A stretch of 64,000 nucleotides of DNA from Parus major (GCF_001522545.3 NC_031770.1:110917597-110981596), one strand, 5' to 3'. Positions 1-11,283 are shown, counted from the stretch's first letter. A program made the numbers and translations. The notes: generated from the letters alone by a model not told the origin.

Positions 1-107
1 TGTATAACAACGAAGGTCCTTCCCCCCTCCCTTTTTTTTCTTTTCTTTTCCCATTTCCCCTTCTCCTTCTCTATATTTTCTTCCTCCCGAGGAAAGGCCC
101 CTCTCTC

Positions 108-129
108 CGTGTTCACAGCGGACCTTGAT
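108..129 (+). ncRNA. MIR124-1: miR-124-5p passenger strand
   Basis: This 22-nt segment begins CGTGTTCACAGCGG and matches known vertebrate miR-124-5p. It pairs with 147-168 across a short loop, as expected of the star strand. Confidence 0.95.
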
Positions 130-146
130 TTAAATGTCCATACAAT

Positions 147-166
147 TAAGGCACGCGGTGAATGCC
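147..166 (+). ncRNA. MIR124-1: mature miR-124-3p
   Basis: This is the guide strand, identical base for base to the animal-wide conserved miR-124. The seed, positions 2-8, is AAGGCAC. The next two bases downstream are AA, so 22-nt isoforms ending at 168 are possible. Confidence 0.97.
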
Positions 167-900
167 AAGAACGAGGCTGACCAGCATCGAGGCCGGAGGC
201 GGCTCCGCGGCTCTCCAGCACCCGCGGAACCCCCCGCACCCCCTGCCATCCCCCCCCACCCCCGAGCTCGGCCGCGGGGCGCGCAGGCAGCGCTGCGCAC
301 CGGCGCAGGTGGCACCGCAGCGCGGGGAGGGAGCCGAGAGGGATGCACGGGACGGGATGCGATGGGATGCGCTGGGACGGGCTTGGGGCTCACGGCAGCT
401 TTCGGGGGGCTCTCCGCGATGAGGGAGAGGGGGTCCTTGCGAGCACAGGAGCCCGGGGTGTGAAATCCGGAGCTGTCACTCCGGGGTGCCCCGCGGGTGG
501 GCCCCGGGGGGACGCGGCTGCTGCCCCCGGGGCTGCTCCGCTGCCGCCGCTTTGTGCTTTGCCTTTTCTCTCGCCTTTTCTCCGCAGAGCGGTGGGGTTT
601 TTCCCTGCTAAAAGCGAGGGCAGCTCTTGGGGTCACCGGGGCTCACGCTGCTCCCCCGGCGGAGGGGGCTGGGGGGGGGATGCTGGGGCAAAGCCGCTTT
701 TTTTCTTTATTTTTTAAAGCTTTATTATGATATATACATATTTTTTTATTATTATTCCGGTGGCTGTTTGTGTGTTTTTCCCCTCCGCCCTCCCTCTCCT
801 TTTAATCCTTATAATTTAAATCAAAAGTGCCGGGGAGAAGAAGGGGGGGAGCGCTGTGTCTGCAGGGCGAGGCCGGGCGTAAATCTCTCGGAGGGATAAA
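160..900. promoter_or_regulatory. CpG island overlapping and following mir-124-1
   Basis: The DNA from the end of the hairpin to about 700 is very GC-rich with many CG dinucleotides, in contrast to the AT-rich DNA further right. mir-124 loci in other vertebrates lie in CpG islands. The island contains G-rich runs at 664-688 that could form a G-quadruplex. At about 587 a pyrimidine tract ends in CAG and looks like a splice acceptor. The stretch 690-900 turns T- and A-rich. No convincing protein-coding frame exists; the open frames are short, overlap on both strands and have the low-complexity Pro/Gly/Arg composition expected from GC-rich DNA. Confidence 0.6.
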
Positions 901-953
901 CATGTCATTTGTTCCCTTTGTATGGTAATGCTGTCCCCCCCCCAGCTGCCCCC

Positions 954-1199
954 NNNNNNNNNNNNNNNNNNNNNNNNNNNNNNNNNNNNNNNNNNNNNNN
1001 NNNNNNNNNNNNNNNNNNNNNNNNNNNNNNNNNNNNNNNNNNNNNNNNNNNNNNNNNNNNNNNNNNNNNNNNNNNNNNNNNNNNNNNNNNNNNNNNNNNN
1101 NNNNNNNNNNNNNNNNNNNNNNNNNNNNNNNNNNNNNNNNNNNNNNNNNNNNNNNNNNNNNNNNNNNNNNNNNNNNNNNNNNNNNNNNNNNNNNNNNNN
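954..1199. other. assembly gap (246 N)
   Basis: This is a run of N just after a C-rich tract (CCCCCCCC within 935-953). It is probably GC-rich island sequence that did not assemble. Open frames crossing it are meaningless. Confidence 0.99.
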
Positions 1200-1727
1200 A
1201 TTATTCAGAAAATAAAATAAAATTCAAAAATCCGGAGGTGGCGGGAGGGAGGCATGCTGCGACCCCGCAGGGATGCTGCGACCCCGCGGCCTAACACGGG
1301 GCAGGTGCCCCCCAGAGCCTCCTGCAGCACAGGGGCTGCTCCCCTCGTCCCCCCCCCACTACCCCTGACACCCCATTGGTTTATTCTTCCCCTCCTTTTT
1401 CACGCTTTTATTTTTATTTCGGGTTTTTTTTTTTTCTCCCCCTCCACCCTTGTAGCCATCACCACCGCTCTGCCCTGCTCCCCGCTGGAGCCCTTCACCT
1501 CCTTTCCCTTCTCCCATCCCTCTCCTCCCTTCCCTTCTCTTTGCAGCTGGAGGCCGCCCCGCATCCCTTCATCCCGGCCCACCAGTGCTCCCAGCAGGTG
1601 CCTGGCACCGGGAAGGGACAGGCCTTACTGGAGGGGACAGTCCCCCACCCCTGAGGGCATCTGCAGAGCTGTCCCAAATTTGGGGGGCCCTTGGTGACAG
1701 CGCGTGGGGTCCCATCTCTCTTTGCAG

Positions 1728-1930
1728 CTCCACGCACAGAGCCTCACCTCTGGAATGGTGCCCTTGGGAACACTGACAGCAGCTCGGGCTCCCTGGGACG
1801 CCTCTTTGCACCCGCCGAGGGGTTCTGCAGGTATTTCGGGACATCCCTCCCTGGGCTCGCATCCCGGCCGCTGCGGATGCCGCAAGGAGCCCGTCGGGTC
1901 GTGCCAATAAAGCTCTTTCCTTGCGGGTTC
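1728..1930 (+). ncRNA. candidate terminal exon of the mir-124-1 host transcript
   Basis: A pyrimidine-rich stretch ends in TTTGCAG at 1721-1727, a good 3' splice site. About 180 bp later comes AATAAA at 1906-1911, with a GT-rich stretch near 1940 that could be the downstream cleavage element. Other acceptor-like sites lie at 587, 1455 (CTTGTAG after a long T/C tract) and 1546 (TTTGCAG). In mammals mir-124-1 is made from a long non-coding RNA (LINC00599/Rncr3, also MIR124-1HG). The orientation and position here fit its 3' end. The exon itself is inferred, and no conserved exon sequence was recognised. Confidence 0.25.
1906..1911 (+). terminator. canonical polyadenylation signal
   Basis: AATAAA occurs in the context GTGCCAATAAAGCTCTTTCC, 1.7 kb downstream of mir-124-1 on the same strand. 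It is a plausible cleavage/polyadenylation signal for the primary transcript. Single AATAAA hexamers are common by chance, so the support comes from the acceptor sites before it and the GT-rich DNA after it. Confidence 0.3.
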
Positions 1931-1999
1931 CTGCATCCTCTCCTTTGTTCGTGGAGGTTTCTCGCCCGTCTCTTTACGGCGGCGGAGGCAGGACCCCCC

Positions 2000-3390
2000 T
2001 GAAGGACCCGCACTCAGCACCGGGTGGGGGATGAAGGTTAAAATCCGCCCCAAAATAAAAACCTCAGCCTTGCAATTCGGCAGCCCGCGGTCACCCGCTC
2101 AACCCTGGGCGGGCACCGCCGCATCCTGGACCTCCAGGAGAGTCTGAACTGCCAGAGGGCTCCTGTGTGGCGAATAAAAGGGGGGAAAAGAAAGGGATTT
2201 GGGGTGCCTTCTCTTTGGGATCGCCCCCATCCCGGCAGGCAGATCCCTGCCATGCCGCACGACGCTCCAAGCATCCCTCTGCGGCACCGCCGGCCCCACA
2301 CAGCACCCGGCCCTCACAAGCAGGACGGATTTCCTCTTAAAGCTGCGGCATGGGAGAGGAAAACAAGACCCAAATAACCCCAAATAAATACACGACCTTA
2401 TTTTCTGTTTTGCGAAATGGCCGGGATGAAGAGACGCCATCACCACGCATCCGAAGGCCTGGTACCCCTGGCGGGGCCCGGCTGCCTCCCTCGGGCTCAG
2501 CCCAGAGGGGTGGAGAGGAGGGGGCAGCAGGCTCTTATTAATACTAATCCCAAGAAATATTGCTGTGCCCTGAATAAATCAGGCCGGGGGTTCCTCCAAG
2601 ACCTTTGCCCCCTTGAGATGAGCTGCAGTGCTGCCCCTCCCCTTCGGGGTGGACACTTTGGGAAGGGAATTGGCACGGGGAGGGAGGGTTGGGGGGAGTG
2701 GACAGATGCGTTTGATTTTTTCACTGAGGGATGGAGGAGGAGGTGGCACGGTTTTATTCCAGGTTTTATTCCGAGCACGTCAGCTCCCCCCTCCCTCCCT
2801 GTCCCCTCCTTCCCCCTCTCCACCCGCAGTCCGATGTAAACATAACGGCAGGGACCTGCCAGGCTCCATCCCCACTTGGATTATGGGGGGAATTAAGCAG
2901 CTTTGATTAACACAGCAATGCCCCCGAATAACCTTCAGGCGTCTGGCCCTCAAGGTCGTGCACTAGAAGGGGCCGGGGACTGGGACCCCGGGGTACCCAT
3001 CCCGTGGGCAGAGGGAAGGGATGGAGGGAGAGGATTCATAGGGAGTGAAGATCCTTCCATCTGCGATTTTATGCAGGTTTTATCTCTCCCTGCCCACGCC
3101 CACCCCTGACCGATTCGCTCGCCACTGCAGCGCTGGTTGGGCTGGAGATGCTCCAGCTTCAGCACGGAGGTGGAATGGAAGATGTGGGAAATTCCTCTAT
3201 TTCCCTCATTTCCCAGATCTCTGTCGAGTGCCATCCCCACTCTTCACCCAGCCCCTAGAGGGATGATGGTCTCCATGTAGAAAGGTCTTTTGCTCCATAT
3301 CCCCGCAGCATCCAGCTCCTTTTTTGCGTTTATTTTTATGCCGTGTACCACCATGAACCACAAGCCAACACATCTCCTAGCAGCAGCAGT
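2000..3390. other. intergenic, moderately GC-rich, no gene seen
   Basis: This is unique-looking DNA with scattered CG dinucleotides, C-rich tracts and a few AATAAA-like hexamers (for example near 2173 and 2384). No coding frame has recognisable similarity and no interspersed repeat was recognised. Confidence 0.5.
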
Positions 3391-3394
3391 CAAA

Positions 3395-3510
3395 GTGGGC
3401 GTTTTATTGGGAAATCTAATCAAGTTTCGAGGGGAAAATCCTTTCTTAATGTCTCAGCTAAGCAACGAGCTCGATTAAATTGGTTAGACTATAAAAAGGG
3501 CTGAGAGTCC
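3395..3510 (+). promoter_or_regulatory. AT-rich homeodomain-type block with a TATA box
   Basis: The segment holds several TAAT/ATTA-type cores (CTAATCAAG near 3417, GATTAAATTGG near 3473) and ends in a good TATA box, TATAAAAAG at 3490-3498. C/T-rich DNA that could hold a start site follows about 30 bp on. It has the look of a vertebrate enhancer or a tissue-specific promoter. Nothing in this window shows that it is transcribed, so the assignment is inference. Confidence 0.25.
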
Positions 3511-3933
3511 CATCTCCTTTCTCCTCCCTGCTCTTCCTGGACAGCGCTGTCATCTCCGCACTCCACCGTCTTCAAAGCCCAAACGAGCCTCAATGACACA
3601 GGACTCACATGTCATTCCCCGACATCCCCCCCCGCCCCGCCTCCCCCCAGCAACAGAGTCACAAATCATCTCAAACACTCTAAATTTAGCCCGGCAGCGC
3701 GACCACGAGCAGGGATTTCAGTGACATCACTGCTGGAAATTAAGGGGTCAAACAGGGAGGCTGAACGCGGCACCCTGAGGAGCGGGGACGACGCTTCACT
3801 GATCCTTCCCCACACCGAGGCCACCCTGTCTTGAGACATCTCCAAATATATTTCTCCCAGCACCCAAAATGCCCAGAGTGGAGCAGCCATTAGGTTAATT
3901 CCCTTCAGGAGCTGTGCTGAAAGGCCCCGATGG

Positions 3934-3951
3934 ATCAGCACCGCGGAGACG
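3934..3951 (+). promoter_or_regulatory. RE1-like (REST/NRSF) site
   Basis: TCAGCACCGCGGAGAC matches the RE1 core TCAGCACC-NN-GGACAG at 12 of 14 fixed positions; the left half is perfect and the right half has two mismatches. A second left half-site (GTGCTGAA, minus strand) lies about 20 bp before it. REST is the known repressor of miR-124 genes in non-neuronal cells, so a site 3.8 kb downstream of mir-124-1 would make sense. The imperfect right half keeps confidence low. Confidence 0.3.
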
Positions 3952-4403
3952 CGCGGTGCGGCCGGGAGAATCCAGAGGAGCCAAGCCGAGTGAGCTTTGC
4001 CCGGTGTGGAGGCTGGGAGAAGGGGGACTCACATCTCACCCTGGAGCTGGAAGGTGGCTCCAGCTGCGTGGCTGGGAATGCCAGGCCAGAGTTCCCGTGG
4101 CACTTGCGCAGCCGTGCGTGCTCACGGTCCCTGGTGGTGCCGCGGTGCTGGGCGGGGATGCTGCTGTGGTGTCCCAGTGCCTGTAGTGATTCCTGCCTGC
4201 TTTGCTCTGCAGAGCCAAAGGAATCACTGCACTCTGGGAAAAGGGAGCCAGGGCTGAGTCCTGAGGTGGGAATGGGGCTGCTCTGATGCACAAGGTCGAT
4301 ATCCCAGAGGATGAAGGAAGAGGAGAGATTCCGATGGCTGCGCTGCAGTTGTGGGGACAGGTCCTGAGCTCCTCAACAAGACTGGATGGATTCATAAACT
4401 CAC

Positions 4404-4735
4404 ACAATCACAGGATGGTTTGGGCTGGAAAAGACCTGGAAGACCATCTCATTCCAACCCTCTGCCATGGGCAGGGACACCTCCCACTATCCCAGGTTGC
4501 TCCAAGCCCTGTCCAGCCTGGCCTTGGACACTGCCAGGGATCCAGGGGCAGCCACAGCTTCTCTGGGCACCCTGTGCCAGGGCCTCCCCACCCTCACAGC
4601 CAACAATTCCTTCCCAATATCCCATCCATCCCTGCCCTCTGGCAGTGGGAAGCCATTCCCTGTGTCCTGTCCCTCCATCCCTTGTCCCAGCCCCTCTCCT
4701 GGAGCCCTTTAGCCACTGGAAGAGATTCTAAGGTC
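4404..4735 (-). repeat. CR1 LINE fragment
   Basis: This is the reverse complement of the CR1 3' region. The element's 3' end faces left at 'CACAATCACAGGATGG', followed by CTGCCATGGGCAGGGACACC and GGCAGTGGGAAGCCATTCCC. It is very similar over most of its length to the copies at 31046 and 53778, so it is a young copy. It is 5'-truncated, as is usual for CR1. Open frames here are repeat-derived. Confidence 0.9.
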
Positions 4736-6880
4736 TTTCCAGTCACTTCATTTCTCCAGACTCAACAATAATGTTCTGCTTGGGGCACCCATAACCAGAG
4801 GAGCTGAGATGATACTTTTAGGGGCCTGTTACTCACAGCACCTACATCCTTTAGTGGTCAGTGACCCTTCACTTCTGCTGTGGCTTTTTTGGCAGCACAA
4901 AAAGGCTGGAAAATGCTGCCTCTGCCTTTTGAATTTCATGTTCCTCTTGCCCCAGTGGTGAGAAATGAAAAATAAACCAACAAGCCAATGGCTCCTGCAG
5001 CATCAATTCCTCTTAAAGGCACAAAATACAGTGTGTTGGGGAAGAGGAAAGAGGTTAGGGACTAAAATCAGACAGAAATCCCTTAGGCCACAGCAGCACA
5101 CGAGGATTTCTCTGCTGTCGAAGCACACGGTGGCAATTCTATGAACGTTCGCTTATTTTTATGGAGATTTTGCCTTTTCAGACCAAGTGTTTCCTTGTGG
5201 CACCAGCTGTAGGGATGAGCTAATGCAAAGCTCAGTCATTTCCCTGCTCACCCAGGCCTTCCTCCGCAGCCACAGCCGCTCTGAGAACATCTCATCCAGG
5301 GAGAGACAAAAGTGATGCATGTGCATGTGTAATTTCCAATGTCAATGTGTTCAGCGAGGAGTTGGAATCATAAAAGTTATTTCATTTATTACAATCATAC
5401 ATAAAGCCTCTTAGAGCTGCAGACTTGGAATAGGCAATTATGCCCATAGGTTAATAACACGCAGCGATTTGACTGACAACTGGAATTAGATTTAAACACG
5501 GCAGAGTGGCAGCTAAAGGCACTTTATTAAAACTGTGGCTGGGGATTTGTTCAAAATACCAGTTGCATACCTTTCCTGGTAAAATATTTATAGGTAGCAC
5601 CATATTGTGGCCCATTATATTGCATTTTCTTCTCCTTTTGCTCACCACTCCGAGCTCTGCTGTATGGCCAAGAATTTCTCTGGTCAGATTTTCCCGGGGA
5701 GAAGGGAAATGCCCGGGGTTGCTTCACAGGGAGGGATGTGATGGGATGTGATTCGCAGTGGGAAAGGGCCCTACAGCAGTGATTAACTCTAGACCTACAA
5801 GGGACCTGGATTTACCTCTCCATCCTCTCTCCTCATCGCTTCCCAGTGCAGCATCCTCTTAACGCTGCCCTCGTTAACCCAGAGTTAACGATCCCAACAA
5901 CCCAGACAAAACCAGGGTCAGTGACTGATAAACTCAATAAAATAAATATTCTTTGATTCTGTGGATACTGGCAGTTTTTTCTGCTACCAGGGGAGATGTT
6001 CCTTGTGAGATTAGCTTAGTGTGGGATGGGTTACCTGCAACCAGGTTGGAGTCCCTGCTCCTGGGAAGTTTGAATACCAAGTCAGAGAAATTACAGGAAT
6101 GACAGGAGAAGACACTTGAGCCTGCCTTGGGACAAGGGCCTGGGTTAGAGCCCAGTGTTTCCCATCATTCTTGGAAAAAAAACACTAAATTGTAAAAAAA
6201 TAATAGCTAAGGACCAGCTGGGGCTGGGCCAAGTGAGATCCAAAGGTCTTGTTCCACCCTAACATCGGTCCATCAGTCCAGCTAACCTGCAAATGAGGAT
6301 TAAAATCCCAAAGGCTCTTCCTGTGCCACTTCCTTTACTGGCAGCCAATGGAAAAGAGAGGTGACACCTGAAATGAGCTTTAAAGTAACTCCCAATTCCA
6401 ATCTCTGTCTTTCTTGCCTCATTTGTGTGGTGTGAAAAATCTCTATATCATAAGAGTTGCCTTGTGACCATGCATGGGCCAGAGGTTAAAATTCAGGAGC
6501 ACTGTATGGGATTCAAGGATTTCACTTTAAAATCATCAGTGCCAGAATCAACAGAGAAGAAAGGGAAATAGAGTGTCTGGAGAGGGAAAAGTGACAGTTT
6601 TGAACCCACTGAAGGATGGGTTAAAAAGCCACAAGCTGGTGGCCAAATCCACCATTCAAACTGGTGATTCCAAATCCAGCAAGGTAGAAGGGAGATTACA
6701 CATGGGTTTAACAGAGGGAAAACTTCCCAGCCAGCACATCACTGGTAAAAAAGAGTGTACACTCCAGACCCCTAGAGTCCCATTCTTCTACAACAAAACG
6801 TAACAGCTCAAAATCACAGTTTAATCCAAATTACTTCAGTTTCAGGGAAGAAGGAGCTGGAGGTGCACTCAGATGAAAAA
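4736..6880. other. intergenic, no gene seen
   Basis: This is AT-moderate unique DNA. Around 5300-5480 there is a quiet block with AT-rich homeodomain-like cores (TTATTACAATCAT, GGTTAATAACACGC) that could be a conserved non-coding element, but this cannot be tested from one sequence. No recognisable exon was found. Confidence 0.5.
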
Positions 6881-7042
6881 GGAGCTTGAATCCCCCATTC
6901 CATCATCATTCCCTGCCTGGCTCCAGCATATTCCAGACCAGGAGCCATCCTCTGGCTGAAGGTGTCACAACTCCTTGCAGGGGGCTGGATTAGGTGACCT
7001 TTAAAGGTCCCTTCCAACCCAAACCTTTCTGTGATTCTATGA
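6880..7042 (+). repeat. CR1 LINE 3' end
   Basis: The right part is the CR1 3' terminus in sense orientation: GGGGGCTGGATTAGGTGACC, then AAAGGTCCCTTCCAACCC and the terminal octamer-type repeat CTGTGATTCTATGAT. The left boundary is diverged and approximate. Confidence 0.75.
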
Positions 7043-10000
7043 TCCGTGGGCTCCCCAGTGGTGCCTGGTCCTCAGGGCTCCAGCAAAGCTCTAACTCCAG
7101 ATTTTTATCCTACAGACATCTCCTGCCAACCTGGGGGCCCAACCCCAAATTTCAAACCCCTTATTACCCAACAATTAAAACAAAATAAAGCCTGAGATCA
7201 CCAGCTATAAAAAGATCATCCCAGCGCTCCTCATGCATTAAATATGAAGGCTCAGATCCTTCCTGTGATACCATGGCAGGGGAGCAGCTCCTTGGCTGGG
7301 ATTACCTGGTCCTGAAAAGGTCCCTGACCTTTCCCCAAAGAGCAGCCTGTGGATCAGGGTCAGCAGTGCCCATGGCAGAGGTGGCAGCAGCCCCACACAC
7401 AAACACAATTCCCAGCAGCTTTCTCCAGCAGATTTCCTGAGTGCCAATGGCAGCTTTGGAGGAGAAAGTGTCAGGAGGTGAAATAAGCAGAGGCGTGTGA
7501 GGGGCACCCACTCAATCCCAGGGCAACCCCCTTTGTTAAAATGCCCAGGGGAGAACTCCTTTTTTTAATTTTTTTTTTTTTTAATGTCCTGAAAGATTTA
7601 TAACCCTTTTTGTCAGGTTGTCCCTCCTATCACTGGTAAAACTCCTGGAATGACTTGAGCCCAGGATCAGCTTTTAAAGTGTGGCAGAGAAAACCTCTGT
7701 GATTAAAAGCAAACATCCAGTCCTTGGCTGCAGCCCAGCCCAAATTCAGGGAGCATCCCAGTGTTTCCAGACATGGAAAGGGGGTTCATGTGTGAAACCA
7801 CAGGGGATCAGCTCAAATGAGCCCAGCCAACCTCTGCCCTCTCACCTGACTCCCTGCTGCATTGGGTGTAGGTGATCTGTCACCCTCTCAAAGAGATCCT
7901 TGTGTCACCAGCTTGTGTAATTTTACCATTTTATGAAGGTATAAATATCTGTAGGAATACATATCCACACATATATACATTGTTTTCCCTAAAGCAAAAC
8001 TCAGTTCTTAAAAACCTCAGTGTCCAAAAGCTTTGAGGGATGAGCTGAGTTTACTCGAGCAGGTAAAAACAAAAAGCACAAATGAAAACCCAGAAGGCAA
8101 ATCCAAAGTACATTAGAAAGAGCACTACAAATATAGTCAAGAAATTGGAAGTGATTTTGTGATCTGGGGGTTTCTTGCTGGATTTTCTGGGAGTTTGGGG
8201 TTGGAGATAATGGCAGTGGGAGTGGAGGGCGGCATGGTTTTATTTCAGGATCAATATCAGGGTGGAGCAAATGGTGTATTTATCTGCGAGGCTGAGAAGA
8301 TCTAATTGTGCCCTGTTTTGCACTAATGCAGCTCTGTGGCACCACCAGAGAGTCCCAGAGTACCCAAAATGTGCTTGTTTTCCAGCCCATCCCGGTTTTC
8401 TGTCACTCATCCTGTAAATCCTGGTCTCACCCCAGCAGTTTTCTGGGTTATTTCGAGGATGCCCAAATCTCTGCTCCATCCCTCCTTTATACCTCAGGGT
8501 AAAAAAGGGACCACCATCATCCTGTAGGAGTTCCCACTAGGAAATAAGGTTTTTAAGGATGATTTAATTGGGGAGAGACTTCAAGGACATACCCAGGGAT
8601 ATCCAGGAGCAGTGACTGAACGAGGAGATGAGATTCCCAGGGAGACCCAGCCCATCCCCGTGGACATGAAACCACAATTGTCATCTGTGATGAACAACAG
8701 AGAGGGGAACGTACAGGAAACAGCAATTAAACCATTAAAGTCTTGGGCAGCTTCCCAGTGACCGGCAGCCCTTAGATATATAAATATCTCACATGGCATG
8801 AAAGGAGCTGTTCTCTACCCATTATGTCCCCAGTGACCTTCAAGAGGGACAAAGGGGTTGGGGTTGTCACTTTGAACTGGCATCTTCTGCTCCATCTGAG
8901 CAGTGACACATCCCTTGGGACAGGGATCTACTGCTCCCCTATAGCACTGCTTGGAAATCCCAGCTGAAAGGTGAAATCCAGTTGAGATCCCAGTTGAAAT
9001 TATCCTAATTACTGCCCACATCTGCTTCCTGTAAATCCCTGGCTGTGATGTAGGGAAATAACTGAGCTGGAAGGTGGCAAATGTGCTGCTGTTACCACAT
9101 TTTGGTGTTGAGGTACAGGTTTCCATATTTAATGTGAATGTTTCGTGCTCGTGTTTTGTATCACACCCCAAACACCCTGAGGGATCAGCCCCAGACCAGA
9201 GGGAGTTTCTGGGCTCCAAGCCCTCATGGCTCCAGTTTAGTTTAATAGTCAAGCTGAGCGAAATGCAAAGTATCTCAATAAGTGCTGAAAATGTTGGTCA
9301 GTAATTAAGAAATGGTTGTCCTTTAATTAGCCAAAGGAAGAACACTGAGACTGAGATTGGAACCAAGATAACCCAGGGAAGATCCATGATCATAAAAAAC
9401 AGCGACAACCTGAGTTTTCATCAGTCAGAAATCATTCTTGGCACGTGCTGCTCGTTGGGAGAAGAGTTTTGAGGATAGATACCAAGACTGATTGCTCCAT
9501 TCAGTCAGGATGGGTTTTGGTAACACCAGCAGCAGCAGATTTAGTGATATTTACATTTAAATAATCACCCTGCGTTTTCCAAGCCATTCCTGCTCTGGTA
9601 GATCTGTGGCTCTCAGACGAGCAGCGCCTCACACACCTCTGGATTTTCACGCTGGGGAGGCTCAGATGTGCTGCTCTGGTGGTCCCCAGGCAGGAGGAAA
9701 TGCTCCCCTGCACCCCCATTTTCCCAACACCTGCACAACATCCCCCAGAAACGCCCACCGCTGGTGCCAGGTGTGGTGGTTTAACCCCGAGGAGGGCTGT
9801 GGGGATTCCTGCGGGCTGAGCTCCAAGGGATGGAGAAGTGGAGGTGTTGGGAGCTCTTGGAGCACTTTTCCCTTCCCACCAGGAGAGGAGGCTTCCCCTG
9901 CAATTCCTGCTCCTGCACGGAGCGATGCTGCAGCAGAGAGCGTCTGCAGGATGATGAAACGCAGAGGGCCCGTAATGAGATTTCAAATAAAGCCAGCTTT

Positions 10001-10970
10001 TCCCCTGGCATGTCTGGTCTGGATAAATCCAAACTGTTGGCAAGGCAAAACCGCCGGGAAGGAGAAGCGCCCTTGACCTGACACGGCTCTTCCCATTCCC
10101 GCCCCTCCCTGCGGATCGGGACAGCAAATCCTGCATGGCACACAGCTCATCCCCATCGAGGAGCAGCAGGAATCGCCCCGGAGCTCCCAAACCCCACTGG
10201 GCACAGCCAGGGCACGGCACAAGCCGGGGATGTGCTGCGGGTCCCGCTCCCCATCCCGCAGGAGCCACCGGGCTCTGACACAGGATTTTGGCAGCGCTGA
10301 CCATTCCTTGAACGTGCAGCGCATCCAACATTCCAACATTCCAGAGCAGCAGCCGCTAGAGGGGGGCTCAGCACCGGGAGAGGGACTCGGAAAATCCCTG
10401 CAGCCTTTGGGGAGGAGGAGCGAGCCGAAACTCTGCGTGGAGGAAGGCGGGAGGCTTGGGGAAGGATGGATGCAAGCGATGCACGAAGCGAACCACGCCA
10501 AAAATGCGTGTCTGGCTTCCCAAAGTGCTGGCTCCGAGCAATCCATCCGCCTGTTAAATATTCCTGCAAATCTTTGTGGAAAGCGATGCCCTTCCAACAA
10601 CACCAAGGGGCTGCAGGGCTGGAAGGAGGCAGTACAGGGATAAAAAAACTCCCAAATATTTTCCAATCAGAGAAGCACAGCTACAGTTTGCTAGTTTTCA
10701 AGAAAAGCTGCTGTAAATATCCATGACTTCATCCCTGTAGCCAAAACTTTTTGCTTTTTATGGGAAGGCGAGTCTTGGTAATGAAGAGTTGCCAGGTGAG
10801 CCACGTTTAGGATGCTAAAGCTGCATGGAGGTTGGATGGACAAATCCAGTTTCTTGGCTGCTCCTGAGGTCTCTCTGCCCCTGGAGGGTTTTTGGGGAGC
10901 CAGACAAGGTCCTCCCCTGTCCAGCTCCCACCCTGTCCCTGCCTGACCTTTCCCATCACTTCCCACGGCT
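7043..10970. other. intergenic, no gene seen
   Basis: Unique DNA with a T-rich tract at about 7560-7583. The part from 9600 to 10650 is more GC-rich and carries long overlapping open frames on the minus strand (see findings), but no recognisable protein. AATTA-rich sequence around 9300-9340 is homeodomain-like. No repeats were recognised. Confidence 0.5.
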
Positions 10971-10976
10971 TATAAG

Positions 10977-11283
10977 GAAAATAGGGACAAACTTTTTATT
11001 AGGGATTATTGCTACAGGAAAAGAGGTGATGGTTTTAAAGTAAAAAAGAGATGATTTGAACCAGATATAAGGAATTGTTTTATTGTGAGGGTGGTGAGGC
11101 ACTGATAGAGGTTCCCCAGAGAGGCAGTAGATCCCCATCTCTGTAAACATCCAAAGCCAGGTCGGATGGGACTTGGAGCAACATGATCTGCTTGAAGATG
11201 TCCCTGTCCACTGCAAGGGTTTGGACTGAATGAGCTTTAAAGGCTTCTTCCAACCTAAACCATTCCACAGCTCCGTGATCACA
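10977..11283 (+). repeat. CR1 LINE fragment
   Basis: Sense-oriented CR1 3' region: TGAGGGTGGTGAGGCACTG, GGTTCCCCAGAGAGGCAG, GCCAGGTCGGATGGGACTTG and TTCTTCCAACCTAAACCATT in the expected order, ending at CTCCGTGATCACA. It has diverged more than the 31046 and 53778 copies and is therefore older. Confidence 0.85.

Larger units (their letters stand above)
95..179 (+). ncRNA. MIR124-1: mir-124-1 microRNA precursor
   Basis: This is the hairpin precursor of miR-124, the most abundant neuronal microRNA. miR-124 promotes neuronal differentiation by repressing non-neuronal mRNAs such as PTBP1, in the Argonaute/RISC complex. The 3p mature strand lies at 147-166 and matches the known 20-nt sequence exactly (seed AAGGCAC at 148-154). 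The 5p strand lies at 108-129 and pairs with it. The loop between them (TTTAAATGTCCATACAAT) is the mir-124-1 form; as I recall, mir-124-2 and -3 have shorter loops. The 85-nt length equals that of human mir-124-1. A CNNC motif at 185-188, about 17 nt beyond the 3p end, fits the Drosha/SRSF3 processing signal. The only clear differences from the human hairpin are outside the mature strands, in the basal stem. The locus is CpG-rich. The open frames that cross it are not genes. Confidence 0.98.

Noticed and set aside
130..730. Open frames over mir-124-1 and its CpG island, both strands
   Set aside because: GC-rich low-complexity Pro/Arg/Gly peptides that overlap each other; the real gene here is the microRNA.
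3535..3560. GGACAGCGCTGTC as an RE1 site
   Set aside because: Only the right half of the RE1 matches; no left half at any usual spacing.
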